DNA from: Actinomycetota bacterium
GTDB taxonomy: Bacteria; Actinomycetota; Actinomycetes; Nanopelagicales; Nanopelagicaceae
NCBI GenBank assembly: GCA_009702525.1
Contig: WLHW01000027.1
Span: 1-14,595, forward strand
Direction: 5' to 3'
DNA length: 14,595 nucleotides
Below, in pieces: positions 1-6,155 of this stretch. Below the pieces are notes generated by a model. It did no database searches and had not been told where the DNA came from. It worked only from the letters and a program-made list of their open reading frames with translations. The stretch's first letter is position 1. The number at the start of each line of letters is the position of its first letter. The position numbers and the translations under genes are program-made.

Positions 1-623
1 AAAAGAACGGTATATCCAGCATCGCGAATCTTCTTAATTAACTGAGCGAGCTCAACTTTTTCGGCGGGATTAAAACCAGCAGCTGGCTCATCAAGGAGAA
101 GGAGTTGGGGTTCGGTACCCATAGCGCGTGCAATCTCTAGACGGCGTTGTACACCATAGGGAAGATTCTTAGCTAAACGATCTGAGTATTCATCTATTCC
201 AATGAATGCAAGAATCTCGTGGGCACGCTCACGATTTTCTCTCTCTTCGCGTCTAGCGCGAGGTAAGCCAAGCAGAGCGCCAACTAATCCGCTCTTCTTG
301 TGTGCATCGGTTGCAGTGATAACGTTTTCAAGAGTGGTCATGTCACCCCATAGACGAATATTTTGAAAAGTACGAGCGATTCCTAGCTGAGTAATTTGAA
401 AACGTTTTTGATTTTTCAGGGCAATACCATTGAAAGTAATCGATCCACCTGTTGGCTTGTACACACCAGTGATTACATTAAAGACGGTTGTCTTGCCTGC
501 ACCGTTAGGGCCAATGAGTGCGAGAATTTCACCTTTTTTAACCTCTAGATTGAGCTCCCCGAGGGCGGTGACGCCGCCAAACTTCATTGTTAGGTTTTGA
601 ATGGAAAGAAGAGTTTCAGACAT
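1..623 (-). CDS. livG: Branched-chain amino-acid ABC transporter ATP-binding protein LivG (partial, C-terminus beyond left edge)
   Basis: ATPase subunit that powers import through LivH/LivM at the inner face of the membrane. Only the first 207 codons are in the window. Seen in my translation: Walker A GPNGAGKTT at residues 38-46, Q-loop in RTFQNIR near 84-90, ABC signature LPYGVQRRLEIARA near 154-167, and Walker B LLLLDEP near 174-180 followed by AAGFNP. The insertion between the Q-loop and the signature and the LPYG form of the signature are typical of LivG rather than LivF. The H-loop histidine and the last 40-80 residues expected for the family lie outside. The ATG at 623-621 overlaps the livM TAA by one base (TAATG), and AGAGGTG at 632-638 inside livM gives an SD with 8-nt spacing, so translation is probably coupled to livM. 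Family identity is secure. The substrate (leucine, isoleucine, valine or other amino acids) is inferred from the family only. Confidence 0.93.
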   Translation of the reverse strand, partial: MSETLLSIQNLTMKFGGVTALGELNLEVKKGEILALIGPNGAGKTTVFNVITGVYKPTGGSITFNGIALKNQKRFQITQLGIARTFQNIRLWGDMTTLENVITATDAHKKSGLVGALLGLPRARREERENRERAHEILAFIGIDEYSDRLAKNLPYGVQRRLEIARAMGTEPQLLLLDEPAAGFNPAEKVELAQLIKKIRDAGYTVL

Positions 624-1660
624 TATGCATTCACCTCTCGCTTTACTATCGCCTTTTCACGCTTTTTGCGCGGCAGTAAACCATCGGGCCTAAAATTCAT
701 AACGACTACCAACACTGTACCGAAAACAAAAAGGCGGGCGTCTGAAATGAATCGGATGCGATCTGGCAGATAACCCAGAATAGTTGCACCTACTACTACG
801 CCCCAGATATTTCCAATTCCACCAAATACAACGCATGAAAGAATAAGAATAGATACGTTGAGGGTGAACATTTCAGGTGCAATAAAGAGGTTTTTAGATG
901 CATAGAGCACGCCTGCTGCACCGCCAACTGCAGCACCCAACGTGAATGACCAAATCTTATACTTAAGAGTTGGCACACCCATGAGTTCGGCGGCATCTTC
1001 ATCTTGTCGAATCGCCTCCCATGCACGGCCAGGACGTCGCACGCTTAAACGACGAATCATCCATATCGTCAATAAAATCATAATTACAACTACCCAGAAG
1101 AAAACTTTTTGATCATCTAATTTAAATTTCAAAGGCCCGATATCAGGAGGCATCGGAATATTAGCTATTCCATTTGGACCTTTACTCCATGTGGAGTTAA
1201 GAACTACTAGTCGGACAATTTCTCCGAAACCTAAAGTAACAATCGCCAAATAATCTCCGCGTAATCGCAACGTTGGGAGACCAAGTAATACTCCGGCCAA
1301 CATGGCAAAACCGATTCCAAAGGGCATTATCTCCCATGTATTCAAACCGGTGTGTGTACCCATGAGCGCCATTGTGTAAGCACCGATTGCAAAGAAAGCT
1401 ACGTAGCCAAGATCAAGCATTCCGGATTTACCAACAACGATATTGAGGCCAAGTGCCATAAGAACGAAGACTCCGACAGGATAAACAAGTACTGCGTCAT
1501 AGGCTGCGATAGGAGTGGCTAAGAAGCTAGCTCCGGCAAAAGGTAGAAGACCAACGAGAATGACTGAAGATATGGCAATAACTATTCGCTTTGAGCGGCT
1601 AGCGTTTTCCCAAAGAGTTGCACCCCAGTCGCGAAGGTTAAAATAATCTCGTATTTTCAT
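623..1660 (-). CDS. livM: Branched-chain amino-acid ABC transporter permease LivM
   Basis: One of the two membrane permeases of the Liv-type importer. The 345-residue protein is mostly hydrophobic, with a basic N-terminus and about eight to ten membrane segments. The cytoplasmic coupling (EAA-like) loop is visible at about 211-229 (GRAWEAIRQDEDAAELMGV), the LivM pattern. GLNIVVGKSGMLDLGY near 71-86 is also typical. A reading frame with an ATG 36 bases further upstream (1696) exists, but that start would lie inside livH. The ATG at 1660 sits 4 bases after the livH stop and has GAGGG at 1670-1674 as an SD with 9-nt spacing, so I chose 1660. The gene overlaps livG by one base. It is somewhat shorter than E. 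coli LivM (about 425 residues), as is usual outside the enterics. The family call is firm; the exact substrate is unknown. Confidence 0.93.
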   Translation of the reverse strand: MKIRDYFNLRDWGATLWENASRSKRIVIAISSVILVGLLPFAGASFLATPIAAYDAVLVYPVGVFVLMALGLNIVVGKSGMLDLGYVAFFAIGAYTMALMGTHTGLNTWEIMPFGIGFAMLAGVLLGLPTLRLRGDYLAIVTLGFGEIVRLVVLNSTWSKGPNGIANIPMPPDIGPLKFKLDDQKVFFWVVVIMILLTIWMIRRLSVRRPGRAWEAIRQDEDAAELMGVPTLKYKIWSFTLGAAVGGAAGVLYASKNLFIAPEMFTLNVSILILSCVVFGGIGNIWGVVVGATILGYLPDRIRFISDARLFVFGTVLVVVMNFRPDGLLPRKKREKAIVKREVNA

Positions 1661-1664
1661 AACG

Positions 1665-2615
1665 TTATGCCCTCGTTTGCTGAACGGCTTCGCCAAATAA
1701 GCCGTTGGGCTTAAAGAGAAGGACTAGAACTAGAACAATAAAGACGGTTACCGCTTTCCACTGTGTTCCAAGAATTGCGGATGCATAGACTTCTAAGAGG
1801 CCGAGTGTGAGGCCGCCGAAGAAAGCTCCCCGAATATTTCCGATTCCACCAAGAACGGCTGCGGTAAATGCCGCCATTCCCATGGTGAAGCCAATATTGA
1901 ATTTTGTGTACTCAAAGACAGTTACGTAGAAGAATCCAGCGGCTCCAGTTGCAAGCCCGCCGACCAAAAATGTCGTAGTAATAACACGGTTGAGGTTCAC
2001 GCCCATCAACTTAGCTGCATCCTCATTTTGAGACACGGCACGAATAGCTTTACCCATTCGAGAGAGTTTAATGAAGCGCTCAAGGATGAAGTAAATAATC
2101 GCTGCGGCAATGATGGTGATTACTGTGTCAAGGCGAATATTTGCTCCCCACACTTCAGAAAGAATAATTTTTTCTAAGACGCGAGGTGCTCCTACCGGAC
2201 GTGAATGTGTCAGCAAACGCATTAATTCCTGTAAGGCAATTGATATTCCAATCGCCGAAATTAACGTAGCTAATCGATTAGTTCCTTTGGCACGTAAGCG
2301 GCGGTAAGCAACAAATTCAACGAAGACTGCCGTTAGGCCTGCGACTAACATTGACATCAGTAAACTGACAAGAAGAACGAGGGCTAGTTTGAATCCCTTA
2401 GCTGGCTCTGATGTTTGTGTGTAACCAAACAAATCTCGAGAGGTAATAATCGTTCCAAAGGTTCCCCACATGAAAATTTCGGAGTTAGCAAAGTTAATCA
2501 TGCGCAATACGCCGTAGACCATGGTGTAACCAAGTGAGATCAGGACATAGATAAATCCGAGGGCGATACCAGCAATTGTCAGCGACCAGAACTGGTCAAT
2601 CAAAACTGCAAACAT
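1665..2615 (-). CDS. livH: Branched-chain amino-acid ABC transporter permease LivH
   Basis: Second permease of the importer, pairing with LivM in the membrane. At 316 residues it matches the usual LivH length of about 290-310. The N-terminal segment has LGYTMVYGVLRMINFANSE near 28-46, a hallmark of LivH. The coupling loop MGKAIRAVSQNEDAAKLMGV is at 187-206, and the C-terminal half contains AVLGGIGNIRGAFFGG near 253-268. The ATG at 2615 has a good SD (AGGAG at 2620-2624) with a rather short 4-nt spacing. It follows the binding-protein gene after a 124-nt gap that carries a strong stem-loop, so permease expression may be set lower than that of the binding protein. The stop codon lies 4 bases before livM. 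The substrate is inferred from the family. Confidence 0.94.
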   Translation of the reverse strand: MFAVLIDQFWSLTIAGIALGFIYVLISLGYTMVYGVLRMINFANSEIFMWGTFGTIITSRDLFGYTQTSEPAKGFKLALVLLVSLLMSMLVAGLTAVFVEFVAYRRLRAKGTNRLATLISAIGISIALQELMRLLTHSRPVGAPRVLEKIILSEVWGANIRLDTVITIIAAAIIYFILERFIKLSRMGKAIRAVSQNEDAAKLMGVNLNRVITTTFLVGGLATGAAGFFYVTVFEYTKFNIGFTMGMAAFTAAVLGGIGNIRGAFFGGLTLGLLEVYASAILGTQWKAVTVFIVLVLVLLFKPNGLFGEAVQQTRA

Positions 2616-2659
2616 TGGTCTCCTCTGAGTACTAAAAATAATACGTAATGTACTGCAAA

Positions 2660-2707
2660 ACTACGCAAGTAGTGGGTGCTCTAAAGATTTCAGAACACCC
2701 ACTACTT
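2660..2707 (-). terminator. Intercistronic stem-loop between binding-protein gene and livH, with an overlapping alternative hairpin
   Basis: Arms at 2667-2678 and 2696-2707 are perfectly complementary over 12 bp, with a 17-nt loop that can add 3 more pairs after one mismatch. On the minus strand the stem is followed 7 bases later by a short T run (TTTT at 2660-2657). A second hairpin (ACTAC-TTGC-GTAGT, plus positions 2660-2673) reuses part of the 3' arm and directly abuts the T run, so the two cannot form together. The T tract is short for a full terminator. A partial terminator or an mRNA 3'-end stabiliser that keeps binding-protein mRNA more abundant than permease mRNA is the more likely role; this is inference. 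Confidence 0.55.
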
Positions 2708-2739
2708 TTAAGCGCTAACTGTAACTAACTATCTAGTAG

Positions 2740-3888
2740 TTACTTAATGATGCCTGTATTGACTAGAACACCACTCTTTGATGTGAAGCCAGCAAATAGG
2801 CCGTATGAAATGTCACCATTCTTATCAAACTTAATGGTGTTTCCACTGACGCTCTTGCCTTTATAGGCATTGACCCACTTGAGCATTAATGCACGAGTTG
2901 TCTTTCCAGCCTTGATGCCCTCTAGGAGGATGTTGGCTGCATCGTAAGACTCTACTGAGTAAACACCAGATGAGACCCCCATTTGCTTCTTGAAGTCAGC
3001 TTCAAGCTTTGAGCTGATTCCAGCTAAGCCGCCCACACCAGTAACGCGTGATCCTTCAGCTGCATTTCCTGCAAGCTTTGGGAACTCCTGGTTGAAGACT
3101 CCATCGCCACCAGCAAAAATTGCTGTTGAACCCGAGTCGCGAAGCTGCTTAATGAAGATCGCTGCCTGGCTGTAATAGCCAGTGTAGATAACAACAGTTG
3201 CGCCAGATGTCTTGATCTTTGCAATTGTTGGGCTGAAGTCTGTTGTTGTATTTGGAACTGAATCTGTTCCAACTACTGATGCTCCTGTAACTTTCTTAAG
3301 TCCAGAAGTTACAAAGCCTGCCAATGGCACAGCGTATGCAGACTGATCATCAAAGATGAATACCTTTGCATTTGCTACACCTGCTGTTGCGTACTTAGCC
3401 AACGCTGGACCCTGTAAGTCATCTTTTCCAACTACGCGGTGGAAAACTGGTCCGCCGAAGTCAGGTGATGCTGGATCTGTAAGTGATACACGAGTTGCAG
3501 ATGGAGAGATAAGTACTAATCCACCCTGCTTGTAATATGGAAGTGAGGCAATTGTTGCACCTGAGTAAGCAGGTCCTACAACACCAAGAATGTTCTTGTT
3601 TGTACCAATTCCTGGAGCAACTGTTGATGCAACAGCTGGATCTCCTTGGTCATCAACAGAGACAACCTTGATTGTGATGCCCTTGTTCTTTGCCATGAAA
3701 AGCTTTGCAGCATACTTCACTGCGTTTTGCTCATCGATACCAGTTGAGGCTTCTCCACCAGAAAGTGGGCCTTGGTAGGCAATGTAATACGTCTTATTGG
3801 CCGCAGTTGCTGTTGAGACTGATGCTAAGCCAAATGCAAGGGCTGCAGCAGTAACAATGGCAAGACCTTGTTTGATCTTCTGATTCAT
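2740..3888 (-). CDS. Branched-chain amino-acid ABC transporter substrate-binding protein (LivJ/LivK type)
   Basis: Extracytoplasmic receptor that captures the amino acid and delivers it to LivH/LivM. The 382-residue product begins with a classic Sec signal peptide: basic MNQKIK, a hydrophobic core around 9-24 and an ATA-A or TAA-N cleavage site near residue 30. The mature part starts YYIAYQGPLSGGEAS, the fold-type I periplasmic-binding-protein beginning. ILGVVGPAYSGAT, GLVLISPSATRVSLTD and VFIFDDQSAYAVPLA are typical of LivJ/K-like proteins. There is no cysteine anywhere in the translation, so there is no lipobox and no lipid anchor, which is odd for a single-membrane bacterium (see findings). 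The start is supported by AGGAAAGG (3895-3902), 6 nt upstream of the ATG. It is the first gene of the transporter cluster and is followed by a stem-loop. Ligand specificity cannot be read from the sequence; amides, short peptides or polyols are possible alternatives within the family. Confidence 0.92.
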   Translation of the reverse strand: MNQKIKQGLAIVTAAALAFGLASVSTATAANKTYYIAYQGPLSGGEASTGIDEQNAVKYAAKLFMAKNKGITIKVVSVDDQGDPAVASTVAPGIGTNKNILGVVGPAYSGATIASLPYYKQGGLVLISPSATRVSLTDPASPDFGGPVFHRVVGKDDLQGPALAKYATAGVANAKVFIFDDQSAYAVPLAGFVTSGLKKVTGASVVGTDSVPNTTTDFSPTIAKIKTSGATVVIYTGYYSQAAIFIKQLRDSGSTAIFAGGDGVFNQEFPKLAGNAAEGSRVTGVGGLAGISSKLEADFKKQMGVSSGVYSVESYDAANILLEGIKAGKTTRALMLKWVNAYKGKSVSGNTIKFDKNGDISYGLFAGFTSKSGVLVNTGIIK

Positions 3889-4005
3889 GTAATGCCTTTC
3901 CTGTTCTTTTGTCCCGGGACAGGGAGGTGATGAGGGTAACGGCTCTACCTACTTATTATCAAGGCGTAACTGAGCCTGGAATATCTCGATTTCGTTATAA
4001 AGGCT
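3889..4005 (-). promoter_or_regulatory. Leader/promoter region of the liv transporter cluster
   Basis: This is the 117-nt gap between the response regulator stop and the binding-protein start, and the most likely place for a liv promoter. On the minus strand GATAAT at 3960-3955 resembles a -10 box, but no convincing -35 box sits 16-18 nt upstream, so the promoter call is weak. Downstream of it lie a 9-base match to the 3' end of 16S rRNA (ATCACCTCC on the minus strand, 3923-3931), the palindrome TGTCCCGGGACA (3910-3921) and the SD at 3895-3902. CCTGT (minus 3924-3920) could also pair with ACAGG (3905-3901), just upstream of the start. No clear terminator for the upstream gene is visible. Confidence 0.35.
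3910..3921. promoter_or_regulatory. 12-bp perfect palindrome TGTCCCGGGACA upstream of binding-protein gene
   Basis: A perfect 12-bp dyad lies 22 bases upstream of the binding-protein start codon, between the possible -10 box and the SD. Its symmetry and position suit an operator for a dimeric regulator of the transporter cluster. As RNA it could form only a 4-bp stem with a CCGG loop. I do not recognise it as the site of a named regulator. Confidence 0.3.
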
Positions 4006-4581
4006 TTAGTTATCAGGAACCGCATCAGGGCTAATGACTGCCTGGGCGACTTGCTTCATAGTCAGTCGCCTATCCATAGCTGCACGTTGAATCCATGAGA
4101 ATGCTTCAGGCTCTGAGAGGTTAAGCGCTTTCATCAATATGCCTTTAGCGCGATCAATTAATTTTCGAGTCTCCAAACGCTCATGAAGATCAGCTACCTC
4201 ATCGGCCAATGAGCGCATCTGCACATGCCTACTAATTGCGATCTCAATTGCTGGAATCAAATCAGAGATTGAAAATGGTTTGACTACATATGCCATTACT
4301 CCTGCATCACGTGCTCTATCAATTAATTCCTTTTGAGAAAAAGCTGTGAGCATTAAAACTGGCGCTAAATTAATTATCTTTTCAGCCGCTGAGATTCCAT
4401 CCATCACTGGCATCTTCACATCTAAAATTGCAAGATCTGGTTTGTGCAGAATTGCTAAATCAACGGCTTCTTGTCCATTTGTAGCTTCAGCGACGATTTC
4501 ATATCCTGCGCCTTGCAGCATTTCAACTAGATCCATCCGAATCAAGGCTTCATCTTCGGCAACCAAGATTCGAACGCTCAT
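4006..4581 (-). CDS. pdtaR: PdtaR-like response regulator with RNA-binding ANTAR domain
   Basis: Two-component response regulator whose output domain binds RNA and acts by antitermination or translation control rather than DNA binding. With the start at 4581 it has 191 residues. The receiver domain is at about 4-118, with acidic pocket E9-D10-E11, phospho-acceptor D54 in AILDVKMPVMDG, T79 and K101 in VVKPF. The ANTAR domain is at about 125-185, with the conserved LIDRAKGILM and the following aromatic/alanine-rich helix (EAFSWIQRAAMD). All key receiver residues are present. An upstream in-frame ATG at 4602 is rejected because AAAGG would touch it with no spacing, whereas the ATG at 4581 has GAAGGG just upstream, though close (3 nt). 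It starts only 39 nt after a tRNA and precedes the liv cluster. The partner histidine kinase (PdtaS in mycobacteria) is not in the window. The closest known relative is mycobacterial Rv1626. Confidence 0.93.
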   Translation of the reverse strand: MSVRILVAEDEALIRMDLVEMLQGAGYEIVAEATNGQEAVDLAILHKPDLAILDVKMPVMDGISAAEKIINLAPVLMLTAFSQKELIDRARDAGVMAYVVKPFSISDLIPAIEIAISRHVQMRSLADEVADLHERLETRKLIDRAKGILMKALNLSEPEAFSWIQRAAMDRRLTMKQVAQAVISPDAVPDN

Positions 4582-4620
4582 GTTCCCTTCATCCTTTCGC
4601 AAAGATAGATAGAACTAACG

Positions 4621-4693
4621 TGCCCCGAGTCGGATTCGAACCGACACTATGCAGTGTTTGAGACTGCCCTCTCTACCGTTGGAGTACCGAGGC
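4621..4693 (-). tRNA. tRNA with CAA (Leu) anticodon and a short variable loop
   Basis: A complete 73-nt cloverleaf. The acceptor stem GCCTCGG pairs with TCGGGGC (7 bp, two G-U) and the discriminator is A73. The D arm has CTC/GAG and the GG of the D loop. The anticodon stem is GCAGT/ACTGC around loop CTCAAAC, giving anticodon CAA at minus 4660-4658. The variable loop is ATAGT (5 nt), and the T arm is GTCGG/CCGAC around TTCGAAT. T8, A14, T33, TTC at 54-56 and A58 are all present, and A15/T48 can form a Levitt pair. No CCA is encoded. CAA reads the leucine codon UUG, but bacterial tRNA-Leu normally has a long variable arm and about 85 nt; this one does not. It lies 13 nt after the pyk stop and 39 nt before pdtaR, so it is probably processed from a shared transcript. 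Confidence 0.88.
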
Positions 4694-4718
4694 CTACCGG
4701 TAAATCTTAGCGGTAGGC
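4692..4718 (-). repeat. Hairpin spanning the pyk stop codon and the tRNA 5' end
   Basis: Arms GCCTACCG (minus 4718-4711) and CGGTAGGC (minus 4699-4692) pair perfectly over 8 bp. After one C-C mismatch, TAA (the pyk stop codon) pairs with TTA, leaving a 3-nt GAT loop. The 5' arm covers the last pyk codons and the 3' arm includes the first two bases of the tRNA acceptor stem. There is no T run, so it is not a standard terminator. It may affect RNase P cleavage of the tRNA or protect the pyk mRNA 3' end; this is inference. Confidence 0.6.
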
Positions 4719-6146
4719 AGGGGCGACGCCACCAACGGCATCTCCCACTCGGTGAACACGCATTGCATTGGTCGAACCTGGAATTCCAGGAGGCGATCCA
4801 GCAACAATCATGACGTTATCTCCGATGGTGGCCCGACCTGAGTCAATAAGGACTGCGTCAACTAACTTTACCATCTCATCAGTTGCGCCAACAATTGGAG
4901 TCAACATTGATTCGACACCCCATGTGAGCGCCAAACGGTTATATGTTCCAATTTCTGGTGTCATAGCAAGAATAGGAATTGGTGAACGAAGTCGTGACAT
5001 TCTGCGCGCGGAGTCACCGCTTTGAGTAAATGCAACGAGATATTTTGCACCGACAATTGCGCCAACTTCTGTTGCAGCTTTTGTAATTGCTCCGCCTTTA
5101 GTGCGTGGCGGCGTTTTTATAGGGCGAATTCGATCCAAACCACCCTCTTCAGTCTTTTGAATGATGCGCGCCATTGTTTCAACGGCCTCTATCGCAAAAT
5201 CACCAACACTAGTCTCACCTGAGAGCATCAATGCATCAGCGCCATCTAAAACTGCATTAGCACAGTCCGTTGCTTCGGCTCGAGTTGGTCGTGAATTTGT
5301 AATCATAGAATCGAGCATCTGAGTTGCCACAATCACTGGCTTAGCCATGTCACGCGCAAGTTCAACACAAAGTTTTTGAACAAGTGGAACATCTTCTATT
5401 GGTAGCTCTACGCCTAAATCACCGCGGGCAACCATAATGCCATCAAAAGCCTCAACGATTTCGACAATATTCTCAACGGCTTGTGGCTTTTCAATTTTGG
5501 CAATTACCGGAAGTCGAATTCCTTCTTCATCCATAATTTTATGGACATCTTTAACGTCTTCTGCGTTACGAACAAATGAGAGCGCAATGAAGTCGGCTCC
5601 CGCACGAAGACCCCAACGAAGATCTTGAATATCTTTCTCTGACATAGCAGGAACGGAGACCGCGACTCCAGGTAAATTAATTCCCTTATTGTTGCTGACG
5701 GCTCCGGGCTCAATAACTTTAGTAATGACATCGTTACCTTTAACTTCAGTTACTTCTACCGTAACTTTTCCATCATCTATCAAAATGCGATCTCCAGGCT
5801 TACAGTCGCCAGGTAAACCTTTATACGTTGTACCAACGCGCTCTTTCGTACCTTGAATATCATCGGTCGTAATCGTAAAAATATCTCCACGCGCTAAATC
5901 ATGTGGCCCAGCTGCAAAGCGAGCTAAGCGAATCTTTGGCCCTTGAAGATCTACTAAAATCGCAACTGGTCGGCCAGCTGTCTTAGCTGCTGCACGTACT
6001 TGATCAAATCGGGCTTGGTGTTCTTCATATGATCCATGCGAAAGGTTCAAACGGGCAATATTCATTCCAGCATCAATGAGCTCTTTTACTTTCTCAGGTG
6101 TCTCAACTGCAGGACCCATCGTGCACACAATTTTCGCTCTACGCAT
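4707..6146 (-). CDS. pyk: Pyruvate kinase, potassium-independent type
   Basis: Cytoplasmic glycolytic enzyme converting phosphoenolpyruvate and ADP to pyruvate and ATP. Its 479 residues match the family's usual 470-480. The N-terminal barrel opens with RRAKIVCTMGPAVET and has NLSHG at 34-38. The inserted B domain runs at about 75-170. Catalytic-site motifs VIAKIEKPQAV, DGIMVARGDLGVELP and VIVATQMLDSMI are intact, as is SRPTRAEATDCANAVLDG. The C-terminal effector domain starts near 345. At the position that decides monovalent-cation need, the sequence is LQGPKIRL (67-74): lysine 71 replaces the glutamate of potassium-dependent enzymes, with L67, Q68 and L74 matching the known potassium-independent group. 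The start is supported by AAGG (6154-6157) 7 nt upstream, overlapping the gltD stop. The gap to gltD is 9 nt, and the gene is followed by a hairpin and a tRNA. Confidence 0.97.
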   Translation of the reverse strand: MRRAKIVCTMGPAVETPEKVKELIDAGMNIARLNLSHGSYEEHQARFDQVRAAAKTAGRPVAILVDLQGPKIRLARFAAGPHDLARGDIFTITTDDIQGTKERVGTTYKGLPGDCKPGDRILIDDGKVTVEVTEVKGNDVITKVIEPGAVSNNKGINLPGVAVSVPAMSEKDIQDLRWGLRAGADFIALSFVRNAEDVKDVHKIMDEEGIRLPVIAKIEKPQAVENIVEIVEAFDGIMVARGDLGVELPIEDVPLVQKLCVELARDMAKPVIVATQMLDSMITNSRPTRAEATDCANAVLDGADALMLSGETSVGDFAIEAVETMARIIQKTEEGGLDRIRPIKTPPRTKGGAITKAATEVGAIVGAKYLVAFTQSGDSARRMSRLRSPIPILAMTPEIGTYNRLALTWGVESMLTPIVGATDEMVKLVDAVLIDSGRATIGDNVMIVAGSPPGIPGSTNAMRVHRVGDAVGGVAPAYR

Positions 6147-6155
6147 GGGACAACC

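Noticed and set aside
1661..1696. A longer livM starting 36 bases upstream, inside livH.
   Set aside because: The ATG at 1660 has a well-spaced GAGGG and follows the livH stop by 4 nt; the extension is polar and not LivM-like.
3973..4005. Possible terminator after pdtaR using AGCCT/AGGCT.
   Set aside because: Only 5 bp with a 23-nt loop and no T run on the minus strand.
3930..4034. A 34-codon plus-strand frame beginning at an ATG that touches a perfect SD-like GGAGG.
   Set aside because: Only 2 nt separate the SD from the ATG, most of the frame lies antisense in the gap and the end of pdtaR, and the peptide resembles nothing I know.
4582..4602. A pdtaR start 7 codons upstream at 4602.
   Set aside because: The only purine-rich motif touches that ATG with no spacing, and the receiver domain begins directly after the methionine at 4581.
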